Source: Pomphorhynchus laevis
Lineage: Eukaryota > Acanthocephala > Palaeacanthocephala > Echinorhynchida > Pomphorhynchidae
NCBI GenBank assembly: GCA_012934845.2
Contig: WNNJ02003027.1
Span: 124,001 to 188,000, forward strand
Direction: 5' to 3'
Length of the DNA: 64,000 bases
Below the pieces are notes generated by a model. The model saw only the letters and a program-made list of their open reading frames with translations, made no database searches and was not told the DNA's origin. This document shows positions 1 to 12,700 of the stretch, piece after piece (position 1 is the stretch's first letter; each line of letters starts with the position of its first letter). The position numbers and the translations under genes were made by a program.

Positions 1-829
1 TTGGACAAGAATAGTTGAGTAGAAGGGAAGATCTTAAGGAGCATTTAACTAAGGTTAAAAGACCTTAAGATGAAGAGGAGTGAGGCGAGGTTATATACGG
101 AGTATAGTTGGAACAAATGTACTTAAGGATGAATCGAGTAATGTCCTGGGGGAGATGGATAGACCGCGTCTCCTGAAGGACTATAGCATTTGCATCTCTA
201 CCAGATAGAAGTCTAAGGGCAAAAGCACCTCCCGAATTCTACTGAAGGATATTCAGTGAAAGGGCTCAAGAGATCTCTGCATTGTGCTAGGTCAGCTGGG
301 TGGGATTGCCTCATCCCTAGACAAAGCTAGAGGCGGAAATGTTGCCCTCTCCGCCACTAACGCCGTCCAGAGTGGGTACTTGCCCACGGGCAATGTCTTC
401 ATTTCCCGTGTTGGATGCCTTTCCGGATTCGGACTTGAGCAGTTTGCCAACCTTCAATGGAGGCAAGGTGTAGGCCGAAGCCCCCGTTATGGGCTCAGCA
501 TCTGTCATTGAAAGGGAAAACCCAGGTGCGCCTTTGGGCACTTGGGCTATCTCGGGATTTGTCTTCTTTTCGAGAGGGCGTCCCCCAGAGCAAATGCTAA
601 AGTTTATTAAGCTTCTCGTCTCTCGTTTACCCAGCATAGTCCGCGCCGATTGGACTCTTCGGTGTGTGAAAGACCCCGGGTGGTTCAGTCGGAAGGCGGC
701 GTGTTGGATCGGTTGGGAGATCAGATCTTCCTGGACCGTAGGCCATAGAAGAGAAAGTTGAAGACTCGAATAGTTAAAGACCGAAGTTGTAAAAAGCAAC
801 TTTAAGGGAGAGATAAATCTATTATTGAT
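1..829. other. unassigned GC-richer segment
   Basis: No gene recognised. From about 200 to 780 the sequence is clearly richer in G+C than its surroundings, as are the retroelement relics elsewhere in the window. Open frames exist on both strands (minus 317-799, plus 489-761), but their translations show no motif I know and they overlap each other. The segment ends where a hAT relic begins. It may be the 5' part or non-coding part of a mobile element, but nothing seen proves that. Confidence 0.3.
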
Positions 830-1365
830 CTGAAAGCAAAGATTTGTGGCTTTATTGCTATTATTGGTTTGAGCCGAGATTTAATTTTAAAGAAAAACTT
901 TGAAAAGTTGTTTTGGCTCAATAAATAGAAGTAAGTGATAATGGTATATTTATTATATCAAATCATCTGGAACAGTTATCTACTGAATTGAGAGAAAGAT
1001 TTTCTGGCTTAAAAGAATTTATTTTCCCAACATGGCTAACTCACTCAATGTTAGCAGATCTTTCACTTATTTCCAATGATCAGTATCAAGAAGAACTTGC
1101 AGAAATGCAAAAAGATGAGTCTGTTACAGCATTATTTTATATAAGAGGAGTGATGGCATGGCTTTGCGATGAAACAGAGCCAAAATGTAGAGGGTTGATT
1201 ACGTAGGCTAAGAAATATTATTATTTCCTACCTTCATTTATCTGAATGTGAATTTAGTGCCATAAATGATTTATTGGTAAAGAAAATAAATAGGTTGAAT
1301 ATTAGACAACGAAAAGACTTAAGACTGAAGTTGATTAAATTGGAACCATACATAAAATATATCAT
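830..1365 (+). pseudogene. hAT transposase C-terminal relic
   Basis: Broken remains of a hAT-superfamily transposase of the SCAND3/ZMYM6-like type. Pieces in changing frames resemble the region before the dimerisation domain (a QEELAEMQ-like run near 1,090, a common hAT signature in this family). They then resemble the C-terminal hAT dimerisation block (SECEFSAINDLLVKKINRL near 1,235, followed by a DLRLKLIKLEPYIKY run ending near 1,355). The N-terminal and catalytic parts are absent. It is not the same family as the two hAT copies at 9,719 and 38,537, because the residues differ widely. It is a dead fragment. Confidence 0.6.
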
Positions 1366-2607
1366 CAGTTAGAACTTAGATTAAGTATTAAATTAAATAA
1401 TTATGATATAATATTAAAAAAAAACAGTTTAAAAATATATAATTAATAAAATTACGAATTCTATTTAATTTTTAATTTACAGGGGCAAAAAAAATTTAGA
1501 CTTCAGGTAGTGCATGGGATAAAAACGCTTAGGAAACTAGTTATAAATACAAACGCTCATGATAAAATCATGAAATTCTACATGAAAATTTTTATTCTCT
1601 TCGTCACAATCGAAGTATCAGTGGACATCCTCAAAGTCTATGTGTAGTTTAGAGGACTATAGTTAAGATCGCTGTTTAAGACACATTTAGTGATTATGTT
1701 AGACGATAAAATGTCGTCGAAACTCAGTAGAAACTCTGTATTCTTGTAAACAACAATAATCTGTTGTTTACATGATAATGATGGAATTAATAAAATTTCT
1801 TGTTGAGAATGCGATAAAATATGTGTGGGATAAACAGACCTATCATTAGAGGTAGTGCATTTGTGTTAACAACACAAATACATACTAAAAAAGAGTCACA
1901 GTAGCGCTATTGTAGACCATAGTTTAAATTTAGATCACAATATTGACTATAATAATACTGTTGTTTTAGAAAAGAAACCAATTGTTTAAATATAAAAATT
2001 CTTGGGGAATATTGCAGTCTAAAAAACTATAATTCAATGTCAAATAACAAGTCTGGCATTACGTTGGATATTTTGAAAAAATGTTGTAAACGGTTCTTTT
2101 GCTTAGATAATCTTTTCTATTTTTATTGAAAAATGTGTAACATTTTTCAATAAATTATATTTTCGTTTTTTATGTGATTTTATATTTAATTCTTATCATA
2201 ACACTATCATAGCATCTATATTTCAAACAACAAAAATGCAATAGTTCATGATCTGATGTGTTGGATATAAAGTTAATTTTAATTTATTGATAACCATCCG
2301 AATTGTTAATAGTTTATCAATTGCTAGTTTCGCCAACAAAATATTTTCCTAAAAAAGGATACTTTTTCTTTTGAATTGTAAACAAATTCTCAAATTAATA
2401 AACCGTCTCAAAGTATAAAAATAAAATTATATCTATAATTTAATTTTAAAATAATTTAAATTATTTCAAAATTATGACGTATTGAATGATCATTACACTT
2501 TCAAAAGGCAGCTTGTAATGTATGAGCTGCCTTATAAAATTCATTTCAAAGTACGTCCATTCCGCACAATTAACATAATTACTTAACAATTATTAAATTA
2601 AATATTG
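1366..2607. other. no gene seen
   Basis: AT-rich sequence without a supportable gene. Weak, interrupted similarity to a Tc1/mariner-like transposase was considered around 1,500-2,080 and not accepted. The stretch lies downstream of the last exon of the NDRG-like gene on the minus strand and may include its 3' UTR. No clear AATAAA signal was found close to the stop. Confidence 0.4.
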
Positions 2608-2800
2608 TTATAGATTAAAAATACTAACGACTTCAAGAATTATATCTGTGACATTATCGAATGATATTAGCGGGCTATTTTCCATTCCTTTGACGATGTC
2701 GCCATGTTCGTATAGTCGACTGTATCGAAATTTTGAATAGAACTTATCCGTTGTATGCCAAAGTGATGAGTTTCGTCCAACCATTGTTAACACGTCACAT
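2608..2800 (-). CDS. NDRG-like gene, probable last exon
   Basis: Likely final coding exon of the NDRG-family gene whose upstream exons lie at 13,149-13,728. It starts after a good acceptor (a pyrimidine-rich run then TTTTGTAG at 2,801) in phase 2 and reads CDVLTMVGRNSSLWHTTDKF. It ends in VVSIFNL and a stop at 2,608. In NDRG proteins the C-terminal part of the hydrolase fold begins with a strand of the form CPVLLVVGDNAP, and the match here is to that strand and the following helices. Similarity is moderate, and the exon or exons joining it to phase 0 of the upstream exon were not found. It could instead belong to a decayed paralogue. Confidence 0.5.
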
Positions 2801-3430
2801 CTACAAAATGCATATATACTTTTAATTTATACTCAAACTTTTACTGGGAAAACTTTAAGTTGAATAATTGATTAAAAATTTGCATGCTCAACATTTACTC
2901 AAATGTCTGAAATTACTATTGAAACTTATAGCTTTACCGTTAACTGCAAATCATAAAACACAACCTTTCGACAAAGCAACACACCAGTTGCCATGTGATA
3001 AAAAATAGTTTATCTGGATACGGCCACGTTTGTTCTGAATTTTAATAGCTTTAAATACTTGAGAGCTAACCGAAGCCTGTGATCGATAAAAGTGGCTCAT
3101 TGATAATGTCACAGACAAACAAACATTAATAGAAGTCTATAGGTTTATTTTTCATGCATTTACTTTTTTAGGAAGAAATTATCAGTATCATAGACTAGAC
3201 TTGGATTAAAGTGATTAAGAATCACTTTAATTGTGATTCATAAGCACAATTTGACAAATTGTTATTATGATATTGACATATTGACACATTAATATTTTAA
3301 TTAATATTAATATTAAATGTTATTCCACATTATTAATTATTATTACATAATAATTTGACATATTGTGATTATGATATTGATATTACATTTTATAATCAAT
3401 GGCCTCCATATTTTGCACACAATTCAAATA

Positions 3431-4637
3431 AGCTAACCTCATCTACGTCTAAATATTTAAATAATAAATAATAAATAATTATAAATAATTAATATTTAAT
3501 AAATTATAAATAATATTTTATACAATTAATATCAAGTTAAAATAAAAAATTGAAATTTAAAATAAACGTCATTTTTATGAATTGACTAATAAATAACAGA
3601 CGTTGTATCAGAATAAGAATTAGAGGTCATCAGGAGGAACTGCGATGTTATCAGGTTTCGGAAATATTTTTTAATTTAGAAATAAAATTCTTATTAGTTT
3701 TAGATTTTCTATAATTTAAATCAAGTTAAAATAAAAAATTGAAATTTAAAATAAACGTCATTTTTATGAATTGACTAATAAATAACATACGTTGTATCAG
3801 AATAAGAATTAGAGGTCATCAGGAGGAACTGCTATGCTATCAGGTTTCGGCCCCTAACTCTTCTACCCAACATAGCAGCGGGGCCAAATACATGCTAATG
3901 ATGTATTTCCTCTGATAAAACTATATAGTATCTTATTCTAATACGAAGTATATTATTTATTATCCATCCATAAAAATTTGCAAGTTGAGAGTTTAAATTT
4001 ATTCTTTATATTATTGTGTTGATTTATATATTTTACTATTTCTGTTTGATTTTTATATTATATTATATTATATATTATACTTTTTATATTTTATTATTTT
4101 CTGTTTGATGTTATTTTTATAGTAACCTAGTTTAAAATATGTATCTATTAAATTATTTAAATGATTTTGAAGAAAGCCAATATCATTACATATTGTTGCA
4201 ATTCTTAAAATTTCATTATTTAATGTATTATATTTTATATTATATGGTATGCATGAATGCTCATGCAAAAATATGTTTCTTGTAAATTTAAATATGTCAT
4301 CTTTACGATATAAATTAATAGTAGTTTTAGTTAATGTTAATTTAATGTTCATATCTAGATATACACCTTCTTTATCATTAATATTGGTTTTGTTAAGAAT
4401 AAGGCTTTCTGGATAAATTTGTTCACTAATTGAATAAAAATTATTAGAATTAAATACACATATATCATCAATGTATCGAAACATATATTTCATATATTTA
4501 TATTGTTTAGATTTAGTTTTTACACAGTTATGAACAAATTCATATTCTATAAAGCTTAAAAACAAGTCAGCTATAATTGGGCTACTATTACCACCCATTG
4601 GAACACCTTTTAACTGTCTGAATATAAATTTCCGTAC
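3431..4637 (-). mobile_element. 5'-truncated Naiad-type PLE copy
   Basis: Minus-strand copy of the 3' part of the PLE described at 25,303-30,545. The open frame 4,068-4,661 covers RT motif B (GVPMGGNSSPIIADL), motif C (RYIDDICVF) and the thumb to the C-terminus. Upstream parts are missing, so it is 5'-truncated just before motif B. The 3' UTR follows to about 3,431, where the terminal motif resembling AGCTAACTGAG occurs. Part of this UTR is duplicated in tandem (about 3,520-3,662 and 3,712-3,850). The coding part is very close to the long copy, so the insertion is young. Confidence 0.8.
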
Positions 4638-5255
4638 TATTTCCGTATATTTGCTCCACAAATTAGTTGAACAAATTTTTAATTGAAAACAATTAAAATA
4701 ACGAATTTAAATATTTTAAATTTAAATGTCTTAAAATGAATTTAAAGTTAAATGTTTTTTATTTTCACTCCGATTTTATTACATTTTTTTCACTCCGATT
4801 TGTATATTTTTTAATTCTTATTTAATTCTCGTATATTTGGTGTTTAGCTGCGGTTGTGTTTTTTATTAGTTTTACTTAATTCCTTAGTGTAATTGGCAAA
4901 TTAGTAGTCAATATTGACTCATCATTAGTCAATAACAGCCATTCAATTAAACATTTAATCAAGTGAATTAATTTTACTTTCTTAAATAAACTTACTTTAT
5001 TAAATTCATGTTATCTGCAATGCTCTCACGGCTAAAATATAATTTGTTTTTCTTTTTCAACTAATTCGTTTCATTTAATTCTACTTTACCGTAGAAATGA
5101 ATTTAGTAGTAGACCAAGATTTTTTGCGTTTCTCAGCTTATACAGATTTTCTTGGAATTGTCTGATCACATATAGATTTAAAGAATCCAGTAATGGCTAT
5201 ACGAATATTGAAAAATGTTTATTAGACAAATAGCAATATCTAATTAATTACTTAC

Positions 5256-5312
5256 CCCGCTGACACTATGACGTCTATTTGGATTCATTTGTGATAACTT
5301 GTGCCCACTTTC
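5256..5312 (-). CDS. candidate 57 bp exon in NDRG-like intron
   Basis: A short open stretch with strong splice signals on the minus strand: acceptor TTTATAG before 5,312 and donor GTAAGT after 5,256. It encodes ESGHKLSQMNPNRRHSVSG in one frame. It is an exact multiple of three. I do not recognise the peptide in NDRG proteins and it does not by itself solve the phase gap to the last exon, so it may be chance. Confidence 0.2.
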
Positions 5313-5435
5313 CTATAAAGTAAAAACGATTTGTAGAAATATAAAATTTCGTCAAGATTTAAAGAAATAAAATTTAAGATAAAAATAATTTTTAATAGTT
5401 GATACTGATCCATTATTGATAAATAATTATTAGAG

Positions 5436-5639
5436 CTGGATCAAAGAAAAGAGGAATGTTTGATATTTTGTAGGTGCTGCTGTTGTTAGCGATAACCAGC
5501 AGTACCTGCCCAAAGAAAATGGCGGCGATCGTTTTAAACTTTTTTATATAAGCATGTACATTTTAAAAAACATTGTAATTTTCTAACAGGAATTAGCGAA
5601 ATATCAATAAAAAATTTCCTCCTCTTTTCTTTGATCCAG
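5436..5639. mobile_element. MITE-like inverted-repeat element
   Basis: About 204 bp with near-perfect terminal inverted repeats starting CTGGATCAAAGAAAAGAGGA. A second inner inverted repeat lies near 5,471-5,511 (GCTGCTG facing CAGCAGT). There is no coding capacity. Target duplication is unclear. A TA follows the right end but not the left. Confidence 0.6.
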
Positions 5640-7544
5640 TATTACGTTTCGCTCCAATAATTATTTATAAAAAATAATTTTTTTTCTTATAATTATCGAT
5701 AATATTTTTCAAAACAGCAATTTATAAATTTCTATTTTCATTTAGTAATGATCAACAGTAAAGTATTAAAAAGAGGTCCGTACATAAACCGTATATCCTC
5801 GTTGTCAATTGTGATAATTGATATATTACGAGATCACTTGTTTTTTTTGTATTTAAAGATCAAAAGCATTAATAATATTGATCGCTATTAAACTGAATAA
5901 AATTAATATAAAATGTAGTTGAAATGCAGAACACATATCGATTATTGGCAGATAATTTAAAAGCGATAATTGTTTAAATTATTTAAATTATTACAAAAGT
6001 TTTAAGAAATATAAATTATTATGTGCTACATTGGCTGATAATGTTGAAGAATGTTCATTGACACAACAAATAATTTAATTATCAGTATGCATTCAATAAA
6101 GTCAATTGAAAGATAAATGTGTTCACTCGATTTAATTATGTAATGATGATTATTTATTAGCAATTAATAATTGCGTATGATATGTGAATAAGTGCTAGCA
6201 ATTGCTGGTCAATTCTTGGTCAATTAATAGGTCACTATTTTGTAGATGCCACTACCGAATAGAAATAAAAACTCGGGATTCAAGAGTTTTATTTAATAGC
6301 AAAATAATAAAAATATAACAGCATAATGTAATACTGTTTTATCTTATTATTTTATTTATCGAACAAATTTGTTCTATTTTATTCGGTGACTCAGATCATG
6401 GATTCTAGTAAATTATGCCATATTAATGACATGTGACCTTTCAAATTGTAAAAAGTCGAATATATAATAGTTTCTTATTAGAACAATTCTAGAATACAGC
6501 AACACACCTTTTGCATTAAAAGAGTGTCGTCAACATGAAAGTTAATCAATCAGTACATCAACAAAAGCTGATAAATCTGAATTTGAAAATGCTGACGCAA
6601 CTACGAATAGTTCAATGTACTTCTTAATACAATGACTTAATACAACTTATATATCTGTCAACTCTATATATTATAAAACTCAGCAAACGATGACTAAATA
6701 AGTCGTCAAATCACTTGAGGCTACTAAGTTATAGAGAGAGTTATTTTTAAGAGCGAATGAAAGCAAACAGATTTTATATATAGAGTAAGATTATATTTAC
6801 ATATATTAATTCAGTTCTTACGTTAAATTTGTACCATAGCAGATAGTTCTCAATATTGCTGGACATTCCCTTTGTGTTCAGTTTCCAATTATATAGCTGA
6901 TAAAATATAAATATAAAATATAACATGCTAAGTGATATTGCCAACACTGTGAAGTATGTAAATTATTCAAATTAAAAAAGTTTACTTTTTAAATACTGCA
7001 GATACGATGTCCTTGTTTATTCATATACACATAAAGTACGTCAGTAAATACACTAATAAATTATATAAAATTGTCATTAGGAGAAAACATTTGATGTATC
7101 AATTTAATACAGAAGTATTTATGAAATGCTGCCTTGTCCCGTTTACAACCTTCAACGTTCACTACTTAATGCTTCTCAATATGACCCTATACTTTGTAAA
7201 CATCTCAAAAAAATATGAAATATTTCCTAAATATATTTTTCGAAAAAATATAATTATATATAAATATTACTATAAATATAATAAATGATATAAAAGGTTT
7301 TTATAAATTATTATTTTGTGAAAAGGTGGGGTGTATGACAGGAGCTCTAAAAATGCTCTAAAATCAAAGGTTTTTATTAATAATATAAAAGGTTTATATT
7401 AATAATATAAATGGGTATTATTATATATAGTAATAAAAGGTTTATTGCTGATATCCTATTTTCCATGAAATTCGTCGCATCCGAAAAAACCAATGATTTT
7501 TCAATTTTTTAACACTATAACGTCCTTCCTCCTGCTACCTCGTC

Positions 7545-7990
7545 TTGGCTATTGCATCTCACTTTTCACAAACTCACAATCTTGTGTTACTGCCTCTCTG
7601 TAGCGCTTTCTTCGCACTGCAGCATGCCAACTTTTTCGACGCCGGCGTTTTAATCCCATCTCAAATGAACTTACCAACCTCAATTGGCACAATATACATA
7701 ATCGAGTTTTATATTACTGTGTCGTTCTCGCTTTTTGTTCAATTTATAATCACCCTTCGTATATTCACCAAAAATTTCCCGGTGCTGAATATTCGTCCTC
7801 CAGAGCACATTGCTCAAACAATCAGTTCCTGCTACACATTCCTCGTCATCGATCTAACTTTGGCCTGAGTTCCTGTCTCATTTCTATGCCACTCATTTGG
7901 AATTCTCTTCCTCTTAAACTTTGTTGCCAGCCTAACCTCACTACCTTTAAATCCATGCTTCGACCTTTCTACTGAGTAACCAGGCCCTGC
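7545..7990 (+). pseudogene. LINE 3' coding tail relic (weak)
   Basis: An open frame at 7,545-7,868 and the next pieces up to about 7,975 end in a pattern common at the C-terminus of LINE polyproteins: PLIWNSLPLKLCCQPN followed by LTTFKSMLRPF. Base composition is less AT-rich than the surroundings. No RT motif is present. The call rests on this one C-terminal signature, so it could also be another kind of exon. Confidence 0.35.
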
Positions 7991-9467
7991 AGCTCAGCTA
8001 GCAATGAGATCCGATTTTTATTTTTTATTTTTTTTTATTTCAATGGACTTGTAAGCGGCCTGACTGCATGAGCAACTTAAAAAATTAATAAATCTATCTA
8101 TATATAATTATATACGAAATTAAAATATTATAAAATATAAAAGATTTTAGAATATAATTATATATGGATAGAAAAAATCTATAATAATTGATATAATATT
8201 AATTATTATAATATATAATATTATTATAAAATCTACAAAAATATACAATCTATAATTCCTAAATCTATCAAAATATATTTAGGAATTAAAATATTATAAA
8301 ATATAAAAGATTTCCTAAATCTATTTTTAATTATAATTATATATAAATATCATTTTATATAATTATATTTTGTAAAATGCTTTTAAAAGTTATATTTTTC
8401 ATAATAAAGTAGTTTATTTATTATTTCAATGTAGTAGTTTGACACGTAACTAGCATTTTGTGAACCATAACATTTACATTTATTACTTGCATTTTAACGA
8501 TTACATTTATTGACAAGTAATTAGATCAGCCATGGGTACACCAGTTGCACAAAGTTATGCTACTCAATATGTCGCTAGCCATGCCGTTATATTTATATGA
8601 TATTTTTATGGAATTTTAAAAACGAGCATCTATCACAAACCGCCAATTAAATAAGTTTGCTTACATGATAAAAGCAATCATCCAATGTTTATAAAACATT
8701 ACATTAATAAATAAGGTTCTGCGAAGAATCAAACTATGTAAAGCGAACGCAAACGAACTTAAATTACTAAATAAACTGAAAAATAGTGTTAAATTCAGAG
8801 AAGATAATCGAGAAATATTTAGAAATCGTTTCAAAAAGCAAAATAAATTTTAATGTAAAACACAAATCTCATAAAGAAGCAGATATCTTATTATGTACTA
8901 AGATATTCTATTTGTAGGATATTAAAAAAATATCTTACAAATAACATTAACAAAGAACTGAAGAAACACGTGAATGAATAAAAGTTAATACGAATAGCTC
9001 ATAAACAAAATGAAAATATTAAGCGAATCTTATAAAATTTTAATTTTATAATTCAATTATTATTTTAAACTAAAAAAAACAACAGAAAATAATATACAAT
9101 CAACAGAGGAGAAGCAACAGAGAAAATGACAACGATCGAGTCCCAAATATTTATAATCAAATTATAAATACGAAAACACTAAATGTTCTAGTATAGGATT
9201 ATCATAAAAATTAGTAAATGTCCTTCTAGAGGAAAATCTACGCTGAAACATTCAGTATATCAGAAGCAATGTATAGCAATGAACCGTCTATCTGTGCATA
9301 TTCGGCGCGAATCACTTATTCGAAGTGATTAAAAAGAACTTGTACAAAGATATGCAACAGATAATGAAAATGAGGACATGTTTAATTATATAATTTTTGA
9401 CAAAGATCTTTCCGCGAGAGAAAAAGAAAAAAAGTTGGATAAGTCAATTAATTACCAATAAAGGTTA

Positions 9468-12451
9468 TTAATATTATATTTTTAATGATTTTCTATTGTA
9501 TAATGAATCCCTTGAGATAGCTGTAATTACTCATATATTGATCAGACAGTACAAGGATTGAAAATACATATAACACAATTAAATATAACATAAAACGAGG
9601 TAATATGTCGGGAGTTATATCACATAATATACTTATTTTAGATCATAAGATTAATTTTTTATGAAGTCAATGTTAGTAAATAATATAAATTGTATTAGAA
9701 TAAGATATTGCACTAGATCAGGGTTTATTAACCTATGAATCATAACCAACTATGTGGGTCACGGAACGAGCTTTTGTGAGTCACGAACATTCTACTCGAT
9801 AAAACATTCAAATGAAATGAAAGTTTTCTTTCATATTGATAATTTCAGATTGCTCATATCATCATGATGCCAAGGAGTAAGATAGGCTGGCAAAGACGAA
9901 TTTGTAAAATACGGTTTTCACAAAGGTTGTTGAGAAAGTCATAATCAAAGCACAATTCATGACTTGTAATTTGGTTCTTGCAAATGAAAGTTTCGACCAT
10001 TTAAGTTAATGACCCACTTCAATAATGTACATGGTAGAAATTTAACAGAAGAGGAAATGAAATGTAAGAGGACACGATAAGACCAGAAGGCAACCGTTCA
10101 AGGATTCCAAATTGTAAAGCACGAATAACCAATGTTGGAAGCCTCTTATGAAGTTGCCTACGTAATTGCAAGAGAAATAACCTCATATTGTAGTGGAAGA
10201 AGCTAATTAAATCTGCTACACTAAAAATGGCCTACCTGGTCCTTGGAGAAGAAGCAATGAAAACGCTCAAAAATATTTCGTGATCAAACGATGTTATGAA
10301 ATTAAGAATTGTTGAGATGATCGAAGACGTAATTACACAAGTTGTATATGGAATCAAAAGCAACCAAGTACGAATTAGTTTGCCGCTAAACGAATCAACG
10401 GATGTCACCAACATGAATCATTTGCTTGTCTTCGTTCGTCATGCAGAAGACGCGTCATTTCGTGATGAGCTTTTATTTTGCATGAAGTTGGAATAAACTG
10501 CCAAAGCAACTGACGTTGATTGTTAAATGATATCTTAAAGACACATGGTATCGACTGTAATAAAATTGGTTATATCAGCACAGACGATACACCTTTAATG
10601 TTAAGATAAAAGTCAGGTTTTGTGAGTTTAGTGAAAAATGTTGTTTCATATATTGCTAGCATTCATTGTGTTATTCAACGCCAGGCACTTGCCTCAAAAC
10701 GTGGCCGGGCTCTTTCAAAGAAGTTCTGGCCGCTGTAGTTCAAGTCGTGAATTTCAATATTCGAAAATCGCTTAATCATAGAATTTTTAAATCATATTGA
10801 GATGAAGTAAGAGCAGAGCATAGCGCATTGTTATTTCACATCAAAGTAATCTGGCTTTCTTGTGGTCGTGTATTGATTAAGGCTGTCAGCCTGTCTGATG
10901 AACAGTCTGTGTTTGTGCGAAATGTCGGTCTCAAAGAGTCGGAAAAGTTTGAATATGAAGAAATCTTAGTTATCATGTGCTACCTGGCTAATATTTTTGA
11001 AAACTGAAACGATCTGAATTTGTCATTACAAAAGAATCAAATGCTAATCGGATTCTCTGTTTCCAGAAAGTTCATGCCTTCATGAATATGCTACATCTAT
11101 GGAGAAAACGATTCGTCAAAGGAAATATGTCCAATTTCAAATTGCTCGATCAGAAGCTTATAAGTACATATTCTTTAGTTGACTTGATCAAAAGCATCAT
11201 GAAACATCTGTCAGAATTAGAAATTAATTTCGCATATTATCTTAGTGATAAACCAAACTTCTTCTTTTGAATTGAACAACCCGTTTTGTAAAAATCGAAG
11301 AAGAAAATGAATTTGCAGATGAGCTCATAGATCTTTAATCAAACTCCGGAGCCAAAACAATATTTGAGGCCAAAGAATTACACTTTTTATGGCTTCGAGA
11401 GATCATTGCGTATCCAAGTCTATCAAGGGTAGCTCTCTATGAAATTTTGTCATCTCCCACAACTTATCTTTGCGAGCGGGGTTTCTTTATGTTTACTCTA
11501 TTAAAAGCGAAGTCGAGGAACTCAGCAATCACATGAGACTATCATTATCAAAGTTGGAACCACGGGCTTATCGATTGATGAATACAAAACAAGAACAACC
11601 ATCCCATTAATTGCAATTTATTATATTGTAATATAATCACTTTTGTACGAAGCTTTTATTGTAAAATCATTTAATCTGCTTCTAAGATTTATCTTAATTA
11701 TCAATAAGTTGTTTCAGCTTTCGTGAGGACTTAGGGTTGTGTCACGATGTCACTAGGCGGAGCAATGTATTCAAAAAAGTTAATGTATTCAAAAAGGTTC
11801 AGAAACACTGCACTAGATAATCAAATATCATCAGTGGAAATGATAACCTTAATTCTGATTTATAAATCAAAATTATGTAAAATCTTTAAATTTATGTTTT
11901 ATATTTTATCTTTAAATGCAAAACAGAATTAACTGATCAAAATTAAAATTTGATGTTTATGACATGAACCAGAATTTTCAGATTTGTGATTAAAAGCATT
12001 TCTATCATTTAAACACAATTTTATCCATAATATTCACATTTGTATTCACAAGGGAAAATCCTTAAACTAGCACATGATTCTTTAGTGTCGAACGAGTATG
12101 GATTGAGTGTCGTCATCGATATGCGATTCATCCATCAAAACACTTAAAATTAACTGAAACTCCTAAAAATCTCATCAACATTTCGACTCTTCGACAAATT
12201 TTTAAGCAAGTTCGATTAACTTTTCTATTTCTTATAATGGAGAAGTATAAATCAACAAAATATTATTAATATAAATTTAAACTTTTTAAGGTAAATTTTT
12301 ATGGGTTGTGAATAATATACTCTGTATTAGAATAAAATATTACACTTTATAATCAAATGTCATCAGTGGAAATGATGACCTTTAATCTTAGTTTTGATTA
12401 ATCGTAAATTCTTTATTAATAAATTCATAAGAATTGATTTTTTTAATTCGT
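9468..12451 (+). repeat. 2.98 kb duplicated block, copy 1 (with hAT inside)
   Basis: Nearly identical to 38,286-41,268 in the same orientation, 28.8 kb apart. I saw about a dozen substitutions and one 1 bp indel. The block holds a hAT element and its flanks. The flanks show the PLE-type 3' UTR repeat (for example GTATTAGAATAA near 9,700 and again near 12,330). Both ends are abrupt and lie in AT-rich sequence, and neither shows an obvious terminal repeat. Confidence 0.9.
9719..11810 (+). mobile_element. hAT transposon fossil, copy 1
   Basis: A 2,092 bp hAT-superfamily DNA transposon. Ends are short imperfect inverted repeats, CAGGGTTTATTAACC at the left facing GGTTCAGAAACACTG at the right. 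It is flanked by a perfect 8 bp target duplication, CACTAGAT (9,711-9,718 and 11,811-11,818), as expected for hAT. Transposase remnants of the SCAND3/ZMYM6-like type are readable in order: an LPLNESTDVTNMNHLLVFVR block near 10,380 (the catalytic D region), a CVIQRQALASK-like block near 10,670, and the C-terminal dimerisation block ending KQEQPSH near 11,610. Many stops and frame changes break the gene, so it is non-autonomous now. The insertion lies inside a PLE-type 3' UTR repeat. Confidence 0.85.
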
Positions 12452-12465
12452 TAATTAATGGGATG

Positions 12466-12700
12466 TTAACCATCCCATTAATTGAAATTTGTTATATTGT
12501 AATATAATCATTTTGTACGAAACTTTAATTGTGAAATCATTTATTCTGTTTCTCAGATTTATCTTAATTATCAATAAGTTGTTTCAGCTTTCGTGAGGAC
12601 TTAATATACCTTTGATCTGTAAAATTATTATCATTTTGTGATAAAATTTTAGGGTAGGGTCACGATGTATTTAGACGGAGCAATGTGGGATCACTGTTTA
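12466..12700 (+). pseudogene. diverged hAT 3' end fragment
   Basis: Second, older copy of the 3' non-coding end of the same hAT family, matching 11,605-11,780 with many substitutions and one small insertion near 12,605-12,655. It begins just after the end of the duplicated block, and the corresponding place after copy 2 lacks it. There is no coding content. Confidence 0.7.

Noticed and set aside
317-799. 160-codon minus-strand frame in the GC-richer segment
   Set aside because: No recognisable domain, and plus-strand frames of similar quality overlap it. Kept only as an unassigned segment.
1500-2080. Possible Tc1/mariner relic
   Set aside because: A few scattered resemblances (such as a SGHP-like run and a DYNNT-like run) but no ordered set of transposase motifs and no inverted repeats.
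3300-3560. Clustered short AT repeats that might suggest a CRISPR or satellite array
   Set aside because: Irregular simple-sequence AT repeats with no regular unit or spacer structure.
7007-7288. 93-codon open frame on the plus strand
   Set aside because: Low-complexity, AT-driven composition, no motif, no splice or promoter context. Likely chance.
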